Source of the DNA: Methylobacterium nodulans ORS 2060
GTDB taxonomy: Bacteria > Pseudomonadota > Alphaproteobacteria > Rhizobiales > Beijerinckiaceae
DNA: 64,000 nt
NCBI RefSeq assembly: GCF_000022085.1
Contig: NC_011894.1
Location: 2,321,501 to 2,385,500 of the forward strand
Reading direction: 5' to 3'
The notes below the pieces were generated by a model. It was not told the DNA's origin. It saw nothing but the letters and a program-made list of their open reading frames with translations, and made no database searches. Positions 1 to 6,806 of this stretch are shown piece by piece. The translations under genes were made by a program, and so were the position numbers. Within the stretch, counting starts at the first letter, position 1, and each line of letters begins with the position of its first letter.

Positions 1-287
1 ATCCAGTGAAGGATCGCGGCAGCGCCCTCACCCGAGAAGCCGAGGAGCCATGGTCCAAGAAGCATCCAGGCCGCGACCAAGGCCGAGAAGGACGCGATCC
101 AGGACTTCGGGCGAATGATACCCGACAAGCCGAGGCGAGCGATAATGGTGCCGCTGAGGATGGCGCTTGCGGCCGGCATCCTCTGCTGGGCGTACCCCCA
201 GACCCAAGGCGAGATGATCAGGAGCGCGCCCAGGCTGAGTCGTACAATGGACGGCAGAAGCCGAGCCTGTGTTCTATCGTTCGTCAT
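1..287 (-). CDS. SPW-repeat membrane protein (partial, runs off left edge)
   Basis: Minus-strand reading frame opening with ATG at 287, preceded by a strong ribosome site (AAGGAGGG, 293-300), and still open at base 1, so the C-terminus lies outside the window. The 95 visible residues contain two copies of the SPW-type motif: SLGALLIISPWVWGY near residues 18-32, and LLGPWLLGFSGE near residues 77-88, each inside a hydrophobic segment. This pattern defines the SPW repeat family (PF03779) of small multi-pass inner-membrane proteins of unknown biochemical role. The neighbours DUF1003 and YciE-like are often stress-induced, which would suit this gene, but regulation is not visible here. Confidence 0.8.
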   Translation of the reverse strand, partial: MTNDRTQARLLPSIVRLSLGALLIISPWVWGYAQQRMPAASAILSGTIIARLGLSGIIRPKSWIASFSALVAAWMLLGPWLLGFSGEGAAAILHW

Positions 288-339
288 GATGACCCTCCTT
301 CAGAAAGCAAAGGTCATTGCTGCGCGTGAAACACCGCAT

Positions 340-941
340 TAGACAGGCCTCGTTGAGCACCTGTCTTTCACTTAGCGAGCGCATGCTCACTCGCGCGCGA
401 AACGCAGAACCTGGCCGAAAGTTTCGTAAGCTAGACCTCGTTTCAGAGCGATCTTGCGAGGCGTCTGACGAGGATCATGGCGGCAGCGAGCGATCCAGCC
501 GCAGGTCTGTTTGATGATCGATCGCCGTGGCTACACCGCAAAAGCTGTCGTCCCGTGCTCCGGCTCGACTGGAGGGCGGTCATCGCTGCGGCGGCATCCT
601 GAGGCGCCAACCTCGGCAGATGTGGATCAGCCTGGAGCGCGCGCCTGCTGGTTGAGGCTTGAGCGAACTATCGGCAACAGGACGTGCGCAGAAAACGACC
701 GGTTCCGGACAGGCCGCCCCCCACCATTGCAAGCGATGCGATCAGCCTCTTTCAGGTACGGCAATCTGGGGGCGAGGTCGGGATCCTGTTTGTACCGGGT
801 CGTGACCCGGCTCTCCGAAGGAGTAATGTCTGCGGTGGCCTGCCCCTGATCCAAGCGGATGACCGATCAGCAGCTGGCGCACGCTCTCGATGGCATCGAG
901 CTGCACGACGTCACGCGGAAACGGTACCGCTGACCGCCCTA
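340..941. other. Intergenic stretch with no convincing gene
   Basis: No open frame here resembles a known family. Two tiny plus-strand frames are the best candidates: 477-602 (41 codons, GAGG just upstream of ATG) and 859-933 (24 residues starting MTDQQLAHALDGIEL), which converges on the gene ending at 942. Positions 681-715 carry a poor copy of the AAAACGACGG motif found at 1624 and 3109. Either tiny ORF could be real; I would not name them. Confidence 0.4.
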
Positions 942-1148
942 TCAGACCCGGCGCACGATCACCTCGTACTTTGCCGTCGTTCCGCCCTGGACCTCGACCC
1001 GCCCGACCCGAACCTCGGAAGATTTGGGATCGATCTGTCTGGCTTCCTGAACGATCCCTGCCAGGTACTGCCGCAAGTGGAAATCCATCTGGTCTCCGTT
1101 CTCGACGCTATAGCGCGCGCCCTCGTGCATCTTTTCCTGCTCTGACAT
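942..1148 (-). CDS. small conserved hypothetical protein, copy A of a tandem pair
   Basis: 68 residues, ATG at 1148 with an AAAGGAGG ribosome site about 8 bases upstream. There is no signal peptide or membrane segment. It is clearly paralogous to the next gene upstream: both share YSV-N-(E/D)Q(L/M)DF near residue 14-22, a central VV/IV-EA segment, then VGRVEV and YEVTVRRV/YEVIVRRV at the C-terminus. The repeated V-x-V-x-V pattern suggests a small beta-rich cytoplasmic fold. I do not recognise the family. The tandem arrangement beside stress-type genes suggests a related role. Confidence 0.72.
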   Translation of the reverse strand: MSEQEKMHEGARYSVENGDQMDFHLRQYLAGIVQEARQIDPKSSEVRVGRVEVQGGTTAKYEVIVRRV

Positions 1149-1244
1149 ACCTCTGCCTCCTTTAGGCCGGATAGGGAGCGGCTGCCCCGAGCCGCCGCCG
1201 GCAGCTTTGGCAATTCGATCGGGGCCGAGTGCATCTCCGATAGC

Positions 1245-1466
1245 CTACGCCACCCGGCGCACGGTGACCTCGTACACTCCGGCGTGTGGGCCTCTGACTT
1301 CGACCCGCCCGACCACGACCTCGTAAGCTTTCGGGGCAAGCTGGATAGCCTCGTGAACGACGGACGTAAGTGCGCGCCTTTGTTGGAAATCCAACTGCTC
1401 CGCGTTCATAACAGAGTAGTACGACAGCGTACCCATCTTCGCTGGTCCTTTGTTCTCTTTCGACAT
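1245..1466 (-). CDS. small conserved hypothetical protein, copy B of a tandem pair
   Basis: 73 residues, minus strand, paralogue of the 942-1148 gene. The segment from YYSVMNAEQLDF to the C-terminal VGRVEVRG...YEVTVRRV aligns along almost the whole length of copy A, with an N-terminal extension of about ten residues. The start at 1466 has a GGGAGG-type site upstream. The 96-bp gap to copy A holds its own ribosome site, so the two may be co-transcribed. Function unknown; duplication followed by divergence is the simplest explanation. Confidence 0.72.
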   Translation of the reverse strand: MSKENKGPAKMGTLSYYSVMNAEQLDFQQRRALTSVVHEAIQLAPKAYEVVVGRVEVRGPHAGVYEVTVRRVA

Positions 1467-1534
1467 CGGCGGCTCCCTCCCGTCACCTTCGACCAGCCAT
1501 GAGCTTACTGCCGAACACCAGTCAGGAGTTCAGG

Positions 1535-1621
1535 ATGGAAGCTGACGACCTGAGGAGCTGGCCGTGCTGGGTTCTGACCTATGGCGACGGGCAGGCCATT
1601 ATCACCGAGACTGTGATGTAA
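1535..1621 (+). CDS. possible 28-residue ORF
   Basis: ATG at 1535 with CAGGAG about 7 bases upstream and TAA at 1619-1621, giving a Trp-containing peptide that starts MEADDLRSWPCWVLTYGDG. It lies divergently upstream of the 1245-1466 gene and ends just before the AAAACGACGGTTTT motif. There is no family match and no coding signal beyond the ribosome site, so it may be spurious. Confidence 0.25.
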   Translation: MEADDLRSWPCWVLTYGDGQAIITETVM

Positions 1622-1623
1622 GC

Positions 1624-1660
1624 AAAACGACGGTTTTCCAGCCGCTTAAACCTGTCAGGT
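1624..1660. repeat. dispersed AAAACGACGGTTTT motif, copy 1
   Basis: Palindrome-like AAAACGACGGTTTT (1624-1637), followed at the same spacing by CAGCCGCTTAAACCT. The same arrangement recurs at 3109-3138. Each copy sits 160-220 bp upstream of a minus-strand gene (1466 and 2888). It could be a regulatory element or the scar of a small mobile sequence; sequence alone does not decide. Confidence 0.45.
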
Positions 1661-1733
1661 TTGCATGTCAGGAAATTAAACGCGTGTTACCTGCACGGTG
1701 AATGCGCCTCTTGGCTGATTGACCTACCGCGGT

Positions 1734-2300
1734 TCACGACGCCTCGCGATCCTCCAGCTCGTCGAGAACCTTCTCGGGAGCGACGTGCTCCTGCAGTTCA
1801 TCCAGCTGCGGATCCTTTGCCTCCTCGATGCCGAGTCGCTCGGCGATCGCGATCGTCAGCGTCAGCAGGCGCGTGACCTCGTGCTCGGAGAGCAGGTTGA
1901 TCTGCAGATCCAGATCCGCTCGGCTATCGGCGGCCGCCGCTGCCCGGTTCTGGCTGATCAGCACGAACGTCGAGAGGAAGATTGCTTCCACCGACGAGGC
2001 GGTGGCCAGGATCACGAACGTCTCGTCGAACCGCGGCAGCTGCGGGATCCAGCCCACATTGACAGCAATCCAGAGCGCCACGATCGCCAGGTGCACGTAC
2101 ACGAAAGCCATGCTGCCGGTGAACCGGGTGATCGCCCCGGCAAGGCGGTCTTGGAAAGAGGCATGCCCCTCCTCGGCTCGGCGGCGCTCCTGCAGCATGT
2201 GAATGTTGCGTCCGAGCACGGAGCTGAACCCGCTTTCGGGCGCCAGATGCGCCGTGGGGCTCTCCGGCAGGCTGACCGACTTCGGGGCCCGGTTCGTCAT
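1734..2300 (-). CDS. DUF1003 domain membrane protein
   Basis: 188 residues from the ATG at 2300 (GGGAG about 10 bases upstream); a longer frame reaches 2345 but has no ribosome site. A hydrophilic N-terminus of about 65 residues ends in a DRLAGAITRFTGSM segment. Two closely spaced membrane helices follow: FVYVHLAIVALWIAVNVGW, and an ILATASSVEAIFLSTFVLIS segment. The rest is an acidic, amphipathic tail (DLDLQINLLSEHEVTRLL). This layout is characteristic of DUF1003 (PF06210), an inner-membrane family of unknown activity. It probably shares a transcript with the YciE-like gene 60 bp upstream. Confidence 0.85.
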   Translation of the reverse strand: MTNRAPKSVSLPESPTAHLAPESGFSSVLGRNIHMLQERRRAEEGHASFQDRLAGAITRFTGSMAFVYVHLAIVALWIAVNVGWIPQLPRFDETFVILATASSVEAIFLSTFVLISQNRAAAAADSRADLDLQINLLSEHEVTRLLTLTIAIAERLGIEEAKDPQLDELQEHVAPEKVLDELEDREAS

Positions 2301-2360
2301 GTCCTGAACTCCCTGGCGAAGGAGCGGCGCCGTCGCGGGCGCCACCCTCGAACTCTGATC

Positions 2361-2888
2361 TCAGGCTGCCTTGCCTTCGCCGGCGCCTTCCGAACCGGCT
2401 GCGCCTTCGACGTTGATCCGCTCAGCAATCTGCGACAGGAGCTGATCGGTCTTCTTCTCTTCCTGGAGGGTCTCGTCGAGCAGCTTGGCGGCATCCTTGT
2501 AGCCGAGCTGGATCGCCCAGGTCTTGAGGGTGCCATAGCGAGCGATCTCATAGTGCTCGACCGCCTGAGCGCAGCCCGCCAGCACGGCGTCGGCGGCCGG
2601 GCCGCCACCGAAGTCTTCCAGGTCCTCCTCCATTTCGGCGGTGAGGCCCTGCATCGCCTCGCAGGTTTTGGCCCGAGCCGGCCTACCGAGGATCTCGAAT
2701 ACCTGCTGCAGGCGCTCAACTTGGGTGGCGCTCTCCTCGGCGTGGGTCTCGAACGCCTGACGCAGCTCCTCGTGCTCGGCGGCTTTGGCTGACTTCTTCA
2801 AGGCGCGCACGGACTGCTTTTCAGCATAGTACACGTCCTTCAGGGTCTCGTAGAAAGCATCCTGCAGGGTTTTCTGCTTCGTAGCCAT
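2361..2888 (-). CDS. YciE/YciF-type ferritin-like stress protein (DUF892)
   Basis: 175 residues starting at ATG 2888, chosen over a longer frame because AGGAGGA lies at ideal spacing and homology begins there (TLQDAFYETLKDVYYAEKQ). Four long helices carry the family's acidic and His positions (E in YYAEKQ, ETHAEES, EHYEIARYGTL). This is the ferritin-like four-helix bundle of DUF892 (PF05974), cytoplasmic, thought to bind a di-metal centre and induced by envelope or osmotic stress in enterobacteria. The C-terminal tail is low-complexity Gly/Ala. The gene lies upstream of DUF1003 on the same strand. Confidence 0.88.
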   Translation of the reverse strand: MATKQKTLQDAFYETLKDVYYAEKQSVRALKKSAKAAEHEELRQAFETHAEESATQVERLQQVFEILGRPARAKTCEAMQGLTAEMEEDLEDFGGGPAADAVLAGCAQAVEHYEIARYGTLKTWAIQLGYKDAAKLLDETLQEEKKTDQLLSQIAERINVEGAAGSEGAGEGKAA

Positions 2889-3108
2889 GCAGACATCCTC
2901 CTGGTTACTGACGGCACATCGTCTGGTCTGCCGAGCCGGCAGACCGGTGTTGCCATCAGAACGCGCCGAGCCTGATGAGGGTCCCGATGTTTCCGTGTGT
3001 GGGCAGCGAACGGAGCGGGGAACCGATCGCACGCCGCCCAAGTGGTCCTCGGCTCCAGCCACACTCCTCGGCTGATGCTTCGAAGTTCAGGGCATAGCAC
3101 ATGTGCGG

Positions 3109-3138
3109 AAAACGACGGTTTTGTCAGACGCTTAACCT
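3109..3138. repeat. dispersed AAAACGACGGTTTT motif, copy 2
   Basis: AAAACGACGGTTTT at 3109-3122, then GTCAGACGCTTAACCT, matching copy 1 at 1624 in both core and downstream CAG-n-CGCTTAA-CCT. Located about 220 bp upstream of the YciE-like start at 2888. A weaker relative (GAAAACGACCGGTT) is at 691-704. Confidence 0.45.
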
Positions 3139-3274
3139 CGGCCTGTCCGGCGGCGTCGGGCGTTCGACACGTGAACCCGCGCTGGGCAAGGCGCCTCTGG
3201 TAGATGCCCGCCCTAAGTTCGCATTGAAGAATTCGAGCGTCCGCAGGATCGCGCCTGCCTGCATGGTTCAAATG

Positions 3275-3733
3275 TCATGATTTTTGGACCGCCGCCGGGT
3301 GACGTCCCCGCGCCTCTTTGGCGTCGCCGGCGGCGAACGCCTCGCGGGCCCGCTGGATCTCGGCGTGGTGCGTTTCCGCCCAGATCCACACGCCACAGAA
3401 GGCTGCCCCCAGGCTCTCGCCGAGCGGCGTGAGCGCGTAGTCCACGTGCGGCGGGATCACGGGGTGCACCGTCCGCCGCACTAGGCCGTCCTGCTCCATT
3501 TGCCGCACCGTCTGCGTCAGCATCTTCTGGCTGATCCGACCCACCGCCTTGCCGAGTTGCGTGAAGCGCAGCGTGCCGTGTTCGTGCAAGGCCTCCAGGA
3601 CCAGCATGGTCCATTTGTCAGCCACCTTGCCAATGATGTCATGGACCAAGGCCTCGATGGCCGGATCGACCTCCTCCGGGATGGGTTGTTGGCGCCGCGC
3701 CTCGATCTGCGGGTCGGCTAACACCCTGCGCAT
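3275..3733 (-). CDS. HxlR-family transcriptional regulator
   Basis: 152 residues with a winged-helix HxlR domain (PF01638) across residues 30-125. Typical elements are IIGKVADKWTMLVLEAL, the recognition region FTQLGKAVGRISQKMLTQTVRQME, and the wing VPPHVDY-type HPVIPPHVDYALTPLG. There are no conserved redox cysteines beyond one Cys in the C-terminal helix, so redox sensing is not indicated. It is divergent from the short-chain dehydrogenase at 3836, with 102 bp between start codons. That is the usual layout in which an HxlR protein controls its neighbour, and I infer the same here. Confidence 0.88.
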   Translation of the reverse strand: MRRVLADPQIEARRQQPIPEEVDPAIEALVHDIIGKVADKWTMLVLEALHEHGTLRFTQLGKAVGRISQKMLTQTVRQMEQDGLVRRTVHPVIPPHVDYALTPLGESLGAAFCGVWIWAETHHAEIQRAREAFAAGDAKEARGRHPAAVQKS

Positions 3734-3739
3734 CCTACA

Positions 3740-3791
3740 CTCTCCGTTTGGTGCGTATAAATCTTTTTGGTGCCTACTTCTGTACGGAGAG
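3740..3791. promoter_or_regulatory. putative HxlR operator/promoter between divergent genes
   Basis: The 102-bp divergent gap contains a direct repeat, TTTGGTGCGTA (3747-3757) and TTTGGTGCCTA (3766-3776), with start points 19 bp apart. Outside it is an inverted pair, CTCTCCG (3740-3746) and CGGAGAG (3785-3791). The AT-rich centre (GTATAAATCTTTTT) could hold the -10 regions. Assignment to the adjacent HxlR protein rests only on position and symmetry. Confidence 0.45.
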
Positions 3792-3835
3792 CATTGGCGA
3801 TATTTTCTCTGAGGGCAACAGAGAAAGTCGTTCTC

Positions 3836-4606
3836 ATGAAAACAAGGGGTAACACCGTCCTCATTACTGGCGGCGGCTCAGGTATTGGCAAAGCTCTCGC
3901 GCACCGTTTCCATGATCTCGGCAATACTGTCATTGTCGCCGGCCGCCGGATGGAGGCGCTGCAACAGGCGATTGCTGGCCGCCCGAACATGCACGCCATG
4001 ACCGTCGACATCGACAGCGCTGAAGGCATCATCGAGTTCGCGCAACGCATGGTGACCGAACACCCGGCCCTCAACGTGCTGGTCAACAACGCCGGGATCA
4101 TGCGCTTCGAAGTGCTGGATCAGGTCCGCGACCTCCAAGATGCCGAGGCGACGGTCACGACCAACCTGCTCGGCCCCATCCGGCTGACCAACGCCCTGGT
4201 CGAGCACCTGAGCCGTCAGCCCGACGCGGCATTGGTCAACGTCACCTCCGGCCTGGCTTTCGTGCCGCTCATCCCGGCCGCGACCTACTCGGCGACCAAA
4301 GCGGCCCTGCACAGCTACACGGTCGCGCTACGGGAGGCGCTGAAGGGCAAAATCGAGGTGATCGAACTGGTGCCGCCCGCGGTGCAGACCGACCTCACGC
4401 CCGGTCAGGCAACCCGTGAAGGGTATCTCCCATTGGCCGCGTTCATCGACGAGGTAATGACGCTGTTCCAGCAGCAGCCGACGCCGCGTGAGATCCTGGT
4501 GCAACGGGTCGCCTTCCAGCGCAACGCCGAGGCGGAACACCGCTTCGATGAGGCAGTGACAACCCTCAACGCATTCGCCCGCGCGGCCATCGAAGCGCAG
4601 CAGTAA
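3836..4606 (+). CDS. short-chain dehydrogenase/reductase (DltE-like)
   Basis: 256 residues from ATG 3836, where homology begins (MKTRGNTVLITGGGSGIGKAL). The Rossmann fold shows the TGGGSGIG nucleotide motif, the NNAG motif (VLVNNAGIMRFE) and the catalytic Ser...Tyr-x-x-x-Lys (VTSGLAF..., YSATKAALHSY). The best fit is the classical SDR subgroup labelled DltE-like, NAD(P)H-dependent cytoplasmic oxidoreductases of unassigned substrate. Its divergence from an HxlR regulator suggests substrate- or aldehyde-responsive expression, but no substrate can be read from the sequence. Confidence 0.88.
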   Translation: MKTRGNTVLITGGGSGIGKALAHRFHDLGNTVIVAGRRMEALQQAIAGRPNMHAMTVDIDSAEGIIEFAQRMVTEHPALNVLVNNAGIMRFEVLDQVRDLQDAEATVTTNLLGPIRLTNALVEHLSRQPDAALVNVTSGLAFVPLIPAATYSATKAALHSYTVALREALKGKIEVIELVPPAVQTDLTPGQATREGYLPLAAFIDEVMTLFQQQPTPREILVQRVAFQRNAEAEHRFDEAVTTLNAFARAAIEAQQ

Positions 4607-4770
4607 GACGCGAAGGGCGGCAACGAGCCGCTCTTTCTGTTTGCCTGACGGCGTAAAGAAGACGACGGGAAATCTGCCACGCGGATTGGGTCCCGCCCGG
4701 CGCTCCAGCCCCTCAGCCATCTGTGTCAGGAAACCCTGTCAGAAAATCAACTGTCCGGAAAACGCTCGCA

Positions 4771-4856
4771 ACCAGACATTCCTCACACGCACCGCGAACG
4801 TCCGGAAGGGGTCAGCCCCAGCCATTGCAGGAAGGCGTAGAGGGCCTCTTTCCACC
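4771..4856. repeat. dispersed repeat a, copy 1 (partner 45929-46017)
   Basis: Roughly 87-bp block around GGGGTCAGCCCCAGCCATTG that matches 45929-46017 in the same orientation with scattered mismatches and a short indel. No coding frame is evident in either copy. It is followed 11 bp later by repeat b. Confidence 0.6.
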
Positions 4857-4866
4857 CCAACCGGCC

Positions 4867-4955
4867 CCTTCATAGCCAAGCAGATTGGGTTTCGACCCTG
4901 ATGCGCCCCGCACCCGAAGCCAGCAAGCCCGCCCGGCCCCACCGCGGCGGGCTCC
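4867..4955. repeat. dispersed repeat b, copy 1 (partner 47610-47706)
   Basis: About 90 bp beginning CATAGCCAAGCAGATTGGGT and ending in a GC-rich hairpin near CCGCGGCGGGC. It matches 47610-47706 in the same orientation, where it starts 20 bp after a MITE-like element. Likely a non-coding end of a mobile or phage-derived unit. Confidence 0.6.
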
Positions 4956-4956
4956 G

Positions 4957-5325
4957 TCGTTTCGGGGCTCGGAGGGCGGACCATCCAATCCTGATCCAGG
5001 CTCCAGACTTTGCCATATCGCTGTCATGTTGCAGTGCAACAAGTCGCGGCCAGCCAGAGAGCCACAATGCTCGCCAGCAGTGATCGCCTGATCTCCACCT
5101 CGGAGATGCTCGAAGCTCCTGCAGCCGGCGGACGCGCCGTGGCGGAGCTTAATGCTCAAGGCAAGCCGGCTCGCGTCTGCGTGGTCCCAGACGGCCTGTG
5201 GTCGAGGGGTGTCAGAAAGGGGCGCTCATTCATGGCCGCGAGCTCCGCACGATGGCGCCCTACCAGCTTGCCCAACGCATCAGGGAGATCGCGAGCAGCT
5301 TCTGAGCGTCCGCCGTGACCTACCC
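4957..5325. other. unassigned stretch between repeats
   Basis: The only frame of interest is plus-strand from ATG 5067, with peptide features RLISTSEMLEAPAAGGRAVAE and NAQGKPARVCVVPDGLW, ending at 5318. The first half looks protein-like; the second half is Ser/Arg-rich and probably out of frame. It may be the remnant of a small phage-type gene. No ribosome site is convincing. Confidence 0.3.
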
Positions 5326-5420
5326 GCCTCATCCGGCCACGGCGCGTCCCGCCCGACCATCTTGTAGTGCGCCGGCAGCGGGCCGGATCCGGTCGTGCAC
5401 CAGCCGCGCCGCTCGGCGAT
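5326..5420 (-). pseudogene. C-terminal remnant of the zinc-ribbon small protein seen at 47789-48139
   Basis: Translating the minus strand gives SGPLPAHYKMVGRDAPWPDE, nearly identical to the C-terminus of the intact protein encoded at 47789-48139 (SGPLPAHYKVVGRDVPWPDE). Upstream the match decays within about 10 residues and no start codon is available. It is a truncated duplicate (repeat c, 5326-5408 versus 47798-47880). Confidence 0.65.
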
Positions 5421-5537
5421 CCCGAGCGTAATGAACCCAGCATATCCCGGCGGCGGATTTGTCCGGGAAGGCAGTGGGCCGGGCGCCCACGTCTCTAACC
5501 CGACCCGCTGGTGACGCTGTGGTGGGGATCACTGGCC

Positions 5538-5735
5538 CTAGGAGAGACAGGCAGCGCACGGCCTCTGTGTGGCGCAGCCCATGTTCCGCAGGACGCTCAT
5601 CACCGTATGACAACCCAGGGTCAGGATGGCGCCGATCAGCAGGATCTGGGCGTGTTGCCAGGAGCGGTGGACGAAGAGCGGCGCGAACGCCAGGATGAGC
5701 CGGCGAAGCGGGCGGGAAGAGGCGGCATAACGGTG
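5538..5735 (-). pseudogene. transposase fragment (IS701-like / NF033540 type)
   Basis: The minus-strand frame ending at TAG 5538 reads LILAFAPLFVHRSWQHAQ and then LIGAILTLGCHTVMSVLR. This is the typical N-terminal region of DDE transposases of the IS701-like group, where APLF and GAILxxGxRTV are conserved. Here the GxRTV motif reads GCHTV and the frame stops about 20 residues later, with none of the catalytic core. No inverted repeats were found around it, so it is a decayed insertion-sequence remnant. Confidence 0.6.
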
Positions 5736-6002
5736 TCGCCGGCGAGCGACGCCCCCAGCCTATCCGGCACGCCCGCTTCGTCACCCAATTCGGCTTAGCC
5801 GGGTCACTCGATTGGCCAAAGTCGAGCGCAGAGGCAGGCACATTATGGGCAACAATGACTGGATTAGCCCGTTTAAGTGGGCAGTAACGGCGGCCACCAG
5901 CGTCCCTGAGGCGCCTCCGACATGAGGATCGATGCCGCGCTCGGATTACTGGGGCTGAGTGGGCCCCTTTTGGATGCCGATCACCCACCGACGGCCCCGA
6001 CA
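5736..6002. other. no gene seen
   Basis: About 270 bp downstream of the alpha/beta-hydrolase stop. Frames on both strands lack plausible starts or family motifs. A small palindromic patch, AGCCCGTTTAAGTGGGCAGT (5867-5886), is the only structure noticed; it could be the terminal region of the decayed element beside it. Confidence 0.3.
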
Positions 6003-6806
6003 TCAGGCTGGACGGGGTCGTCCGCGCGCGGGTGACGGGCGCAGGTGGGTGTGCACCGTGGCGGCTGCGCCACTTTCCCGTGCCCCGACCACCACCTCCG
6101 TTGCCCAGTTGACGAGGATGGAGGTGTACGCCTCCTGCCAGGACAGCTCGGACAACGTGTGGTCGGCCTCCTCGATCATCCGGTAGGTGACCGAGCGCGC
6201 CGCGTCAAAGGCGTCGCGGTAATTCATGATGGCCGGGTGAGGCACGAAGCCGTCGTGCTCGGATTCGACGATCAGCACGTCGCCCTCGTAGCGGGCGCAG
6301 GCCGTCAACGCCCGGTTCTCGCCGGCGCCGACGGGACCGCGCCGGTAGACCGCGAGCGCCCGGCTGTCGATCTGCTGCTTCGGCACCGCCCAGTCCTCAT
6401 CCTTGTAGAGGGCCGGTGCACGAAGGCCGAGCCACCGGACCGGCCGCAGCGAGGTCAGGATTGCCGCAAGATAGCCGCCGTAACTGCTGCCCACGACGCC
6501 GATTGCTGTCTGATCGACCCCATCCTGGCACGCGAGCCGATCGTAGGCCGCGACGACGTCCTGGAGATCGTCCTCGCGCGTCAGCGGACCGCGATATGCC
6601 TCACTTTCCGCGTGGCCGTGGAGGTCGAAGGTCAGGCAGCCGCAGCCGAGTGCCGCGATCTCGCGCGCCCGGGCGACCTCCTGCTCCTGGTTCCCCGCCC
6701 AGCCGTGGACGAACAGCATGCCGGGAACGACCGTCGCCGGCCCGACAAGGATGCCGGCGATCCGCCGGCGATCGACCGCGATTTCGATCTTTTCATCCCG
6801 GATCAT
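6003..6806 (-). CDS. alpha/beta hydrolase
   Basis: 267 residues from ATG 6806; longer frames upstream belong to the preceding gene. Typical alpha/beta-hydrolase landmarks are present: oxyanion HGWAGN (about residue 34), DLHGHAES (about 61), the nucleophile elbow GSSYGG (about 107), an acidic residue in VESEHDG (about 185), and the catalytic His in EADHTLSE (about 227). There is no signal peptide, so it is cytoplasmic and likely an esterase or dienelactone-hydrolase-like enzyme. The start lies 14 bp inside the upstream DUF3182 gene, indicating translational coupling and a shared role. Confidence 0.85.
   Translation of the reverse strand: MIRDEKIEIAVDRRRIAGILVGPATVVPGMLFVHGWAGNQEQEVARAREIAALGCGCLTFDLHGHAESEAYRGPLTREDDLQDVVAAYDRLACQDGVDQTAIGVVGSSYGGYLAAILTSLRPVRWLGLRAPALYKDEDWAVPKQQIDSRALAVYRRGPVGAGENRALTACARYEGDVLIVESEHDGFVPHPAIMNYRDAFDAARSVTYRMIEEADHTLSELSWQEAYTSILVNWATEVVVGARESGAAATVHTHLRPSPARGRPRPA

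Noticed and set aside
1719..2792. Plus-strand 357-codon open frame
   Set aside because: It is antisense to the DUF1003 and YciE-like genes, has no family motifs, and reflects high GC content.
2889..3734. EcfG (general stress sigma factor) promoter upstream of the YciE-like gene
   Set aside because: No GGAAC with a GTT at 16-18 bp was found on the correct strand.
5329..6003. Minus-strand 224-codon frame
   Set aside because: Runs across a transposase fragment in the wrong frame and a zinc-ribbon remnant; no start or motif.
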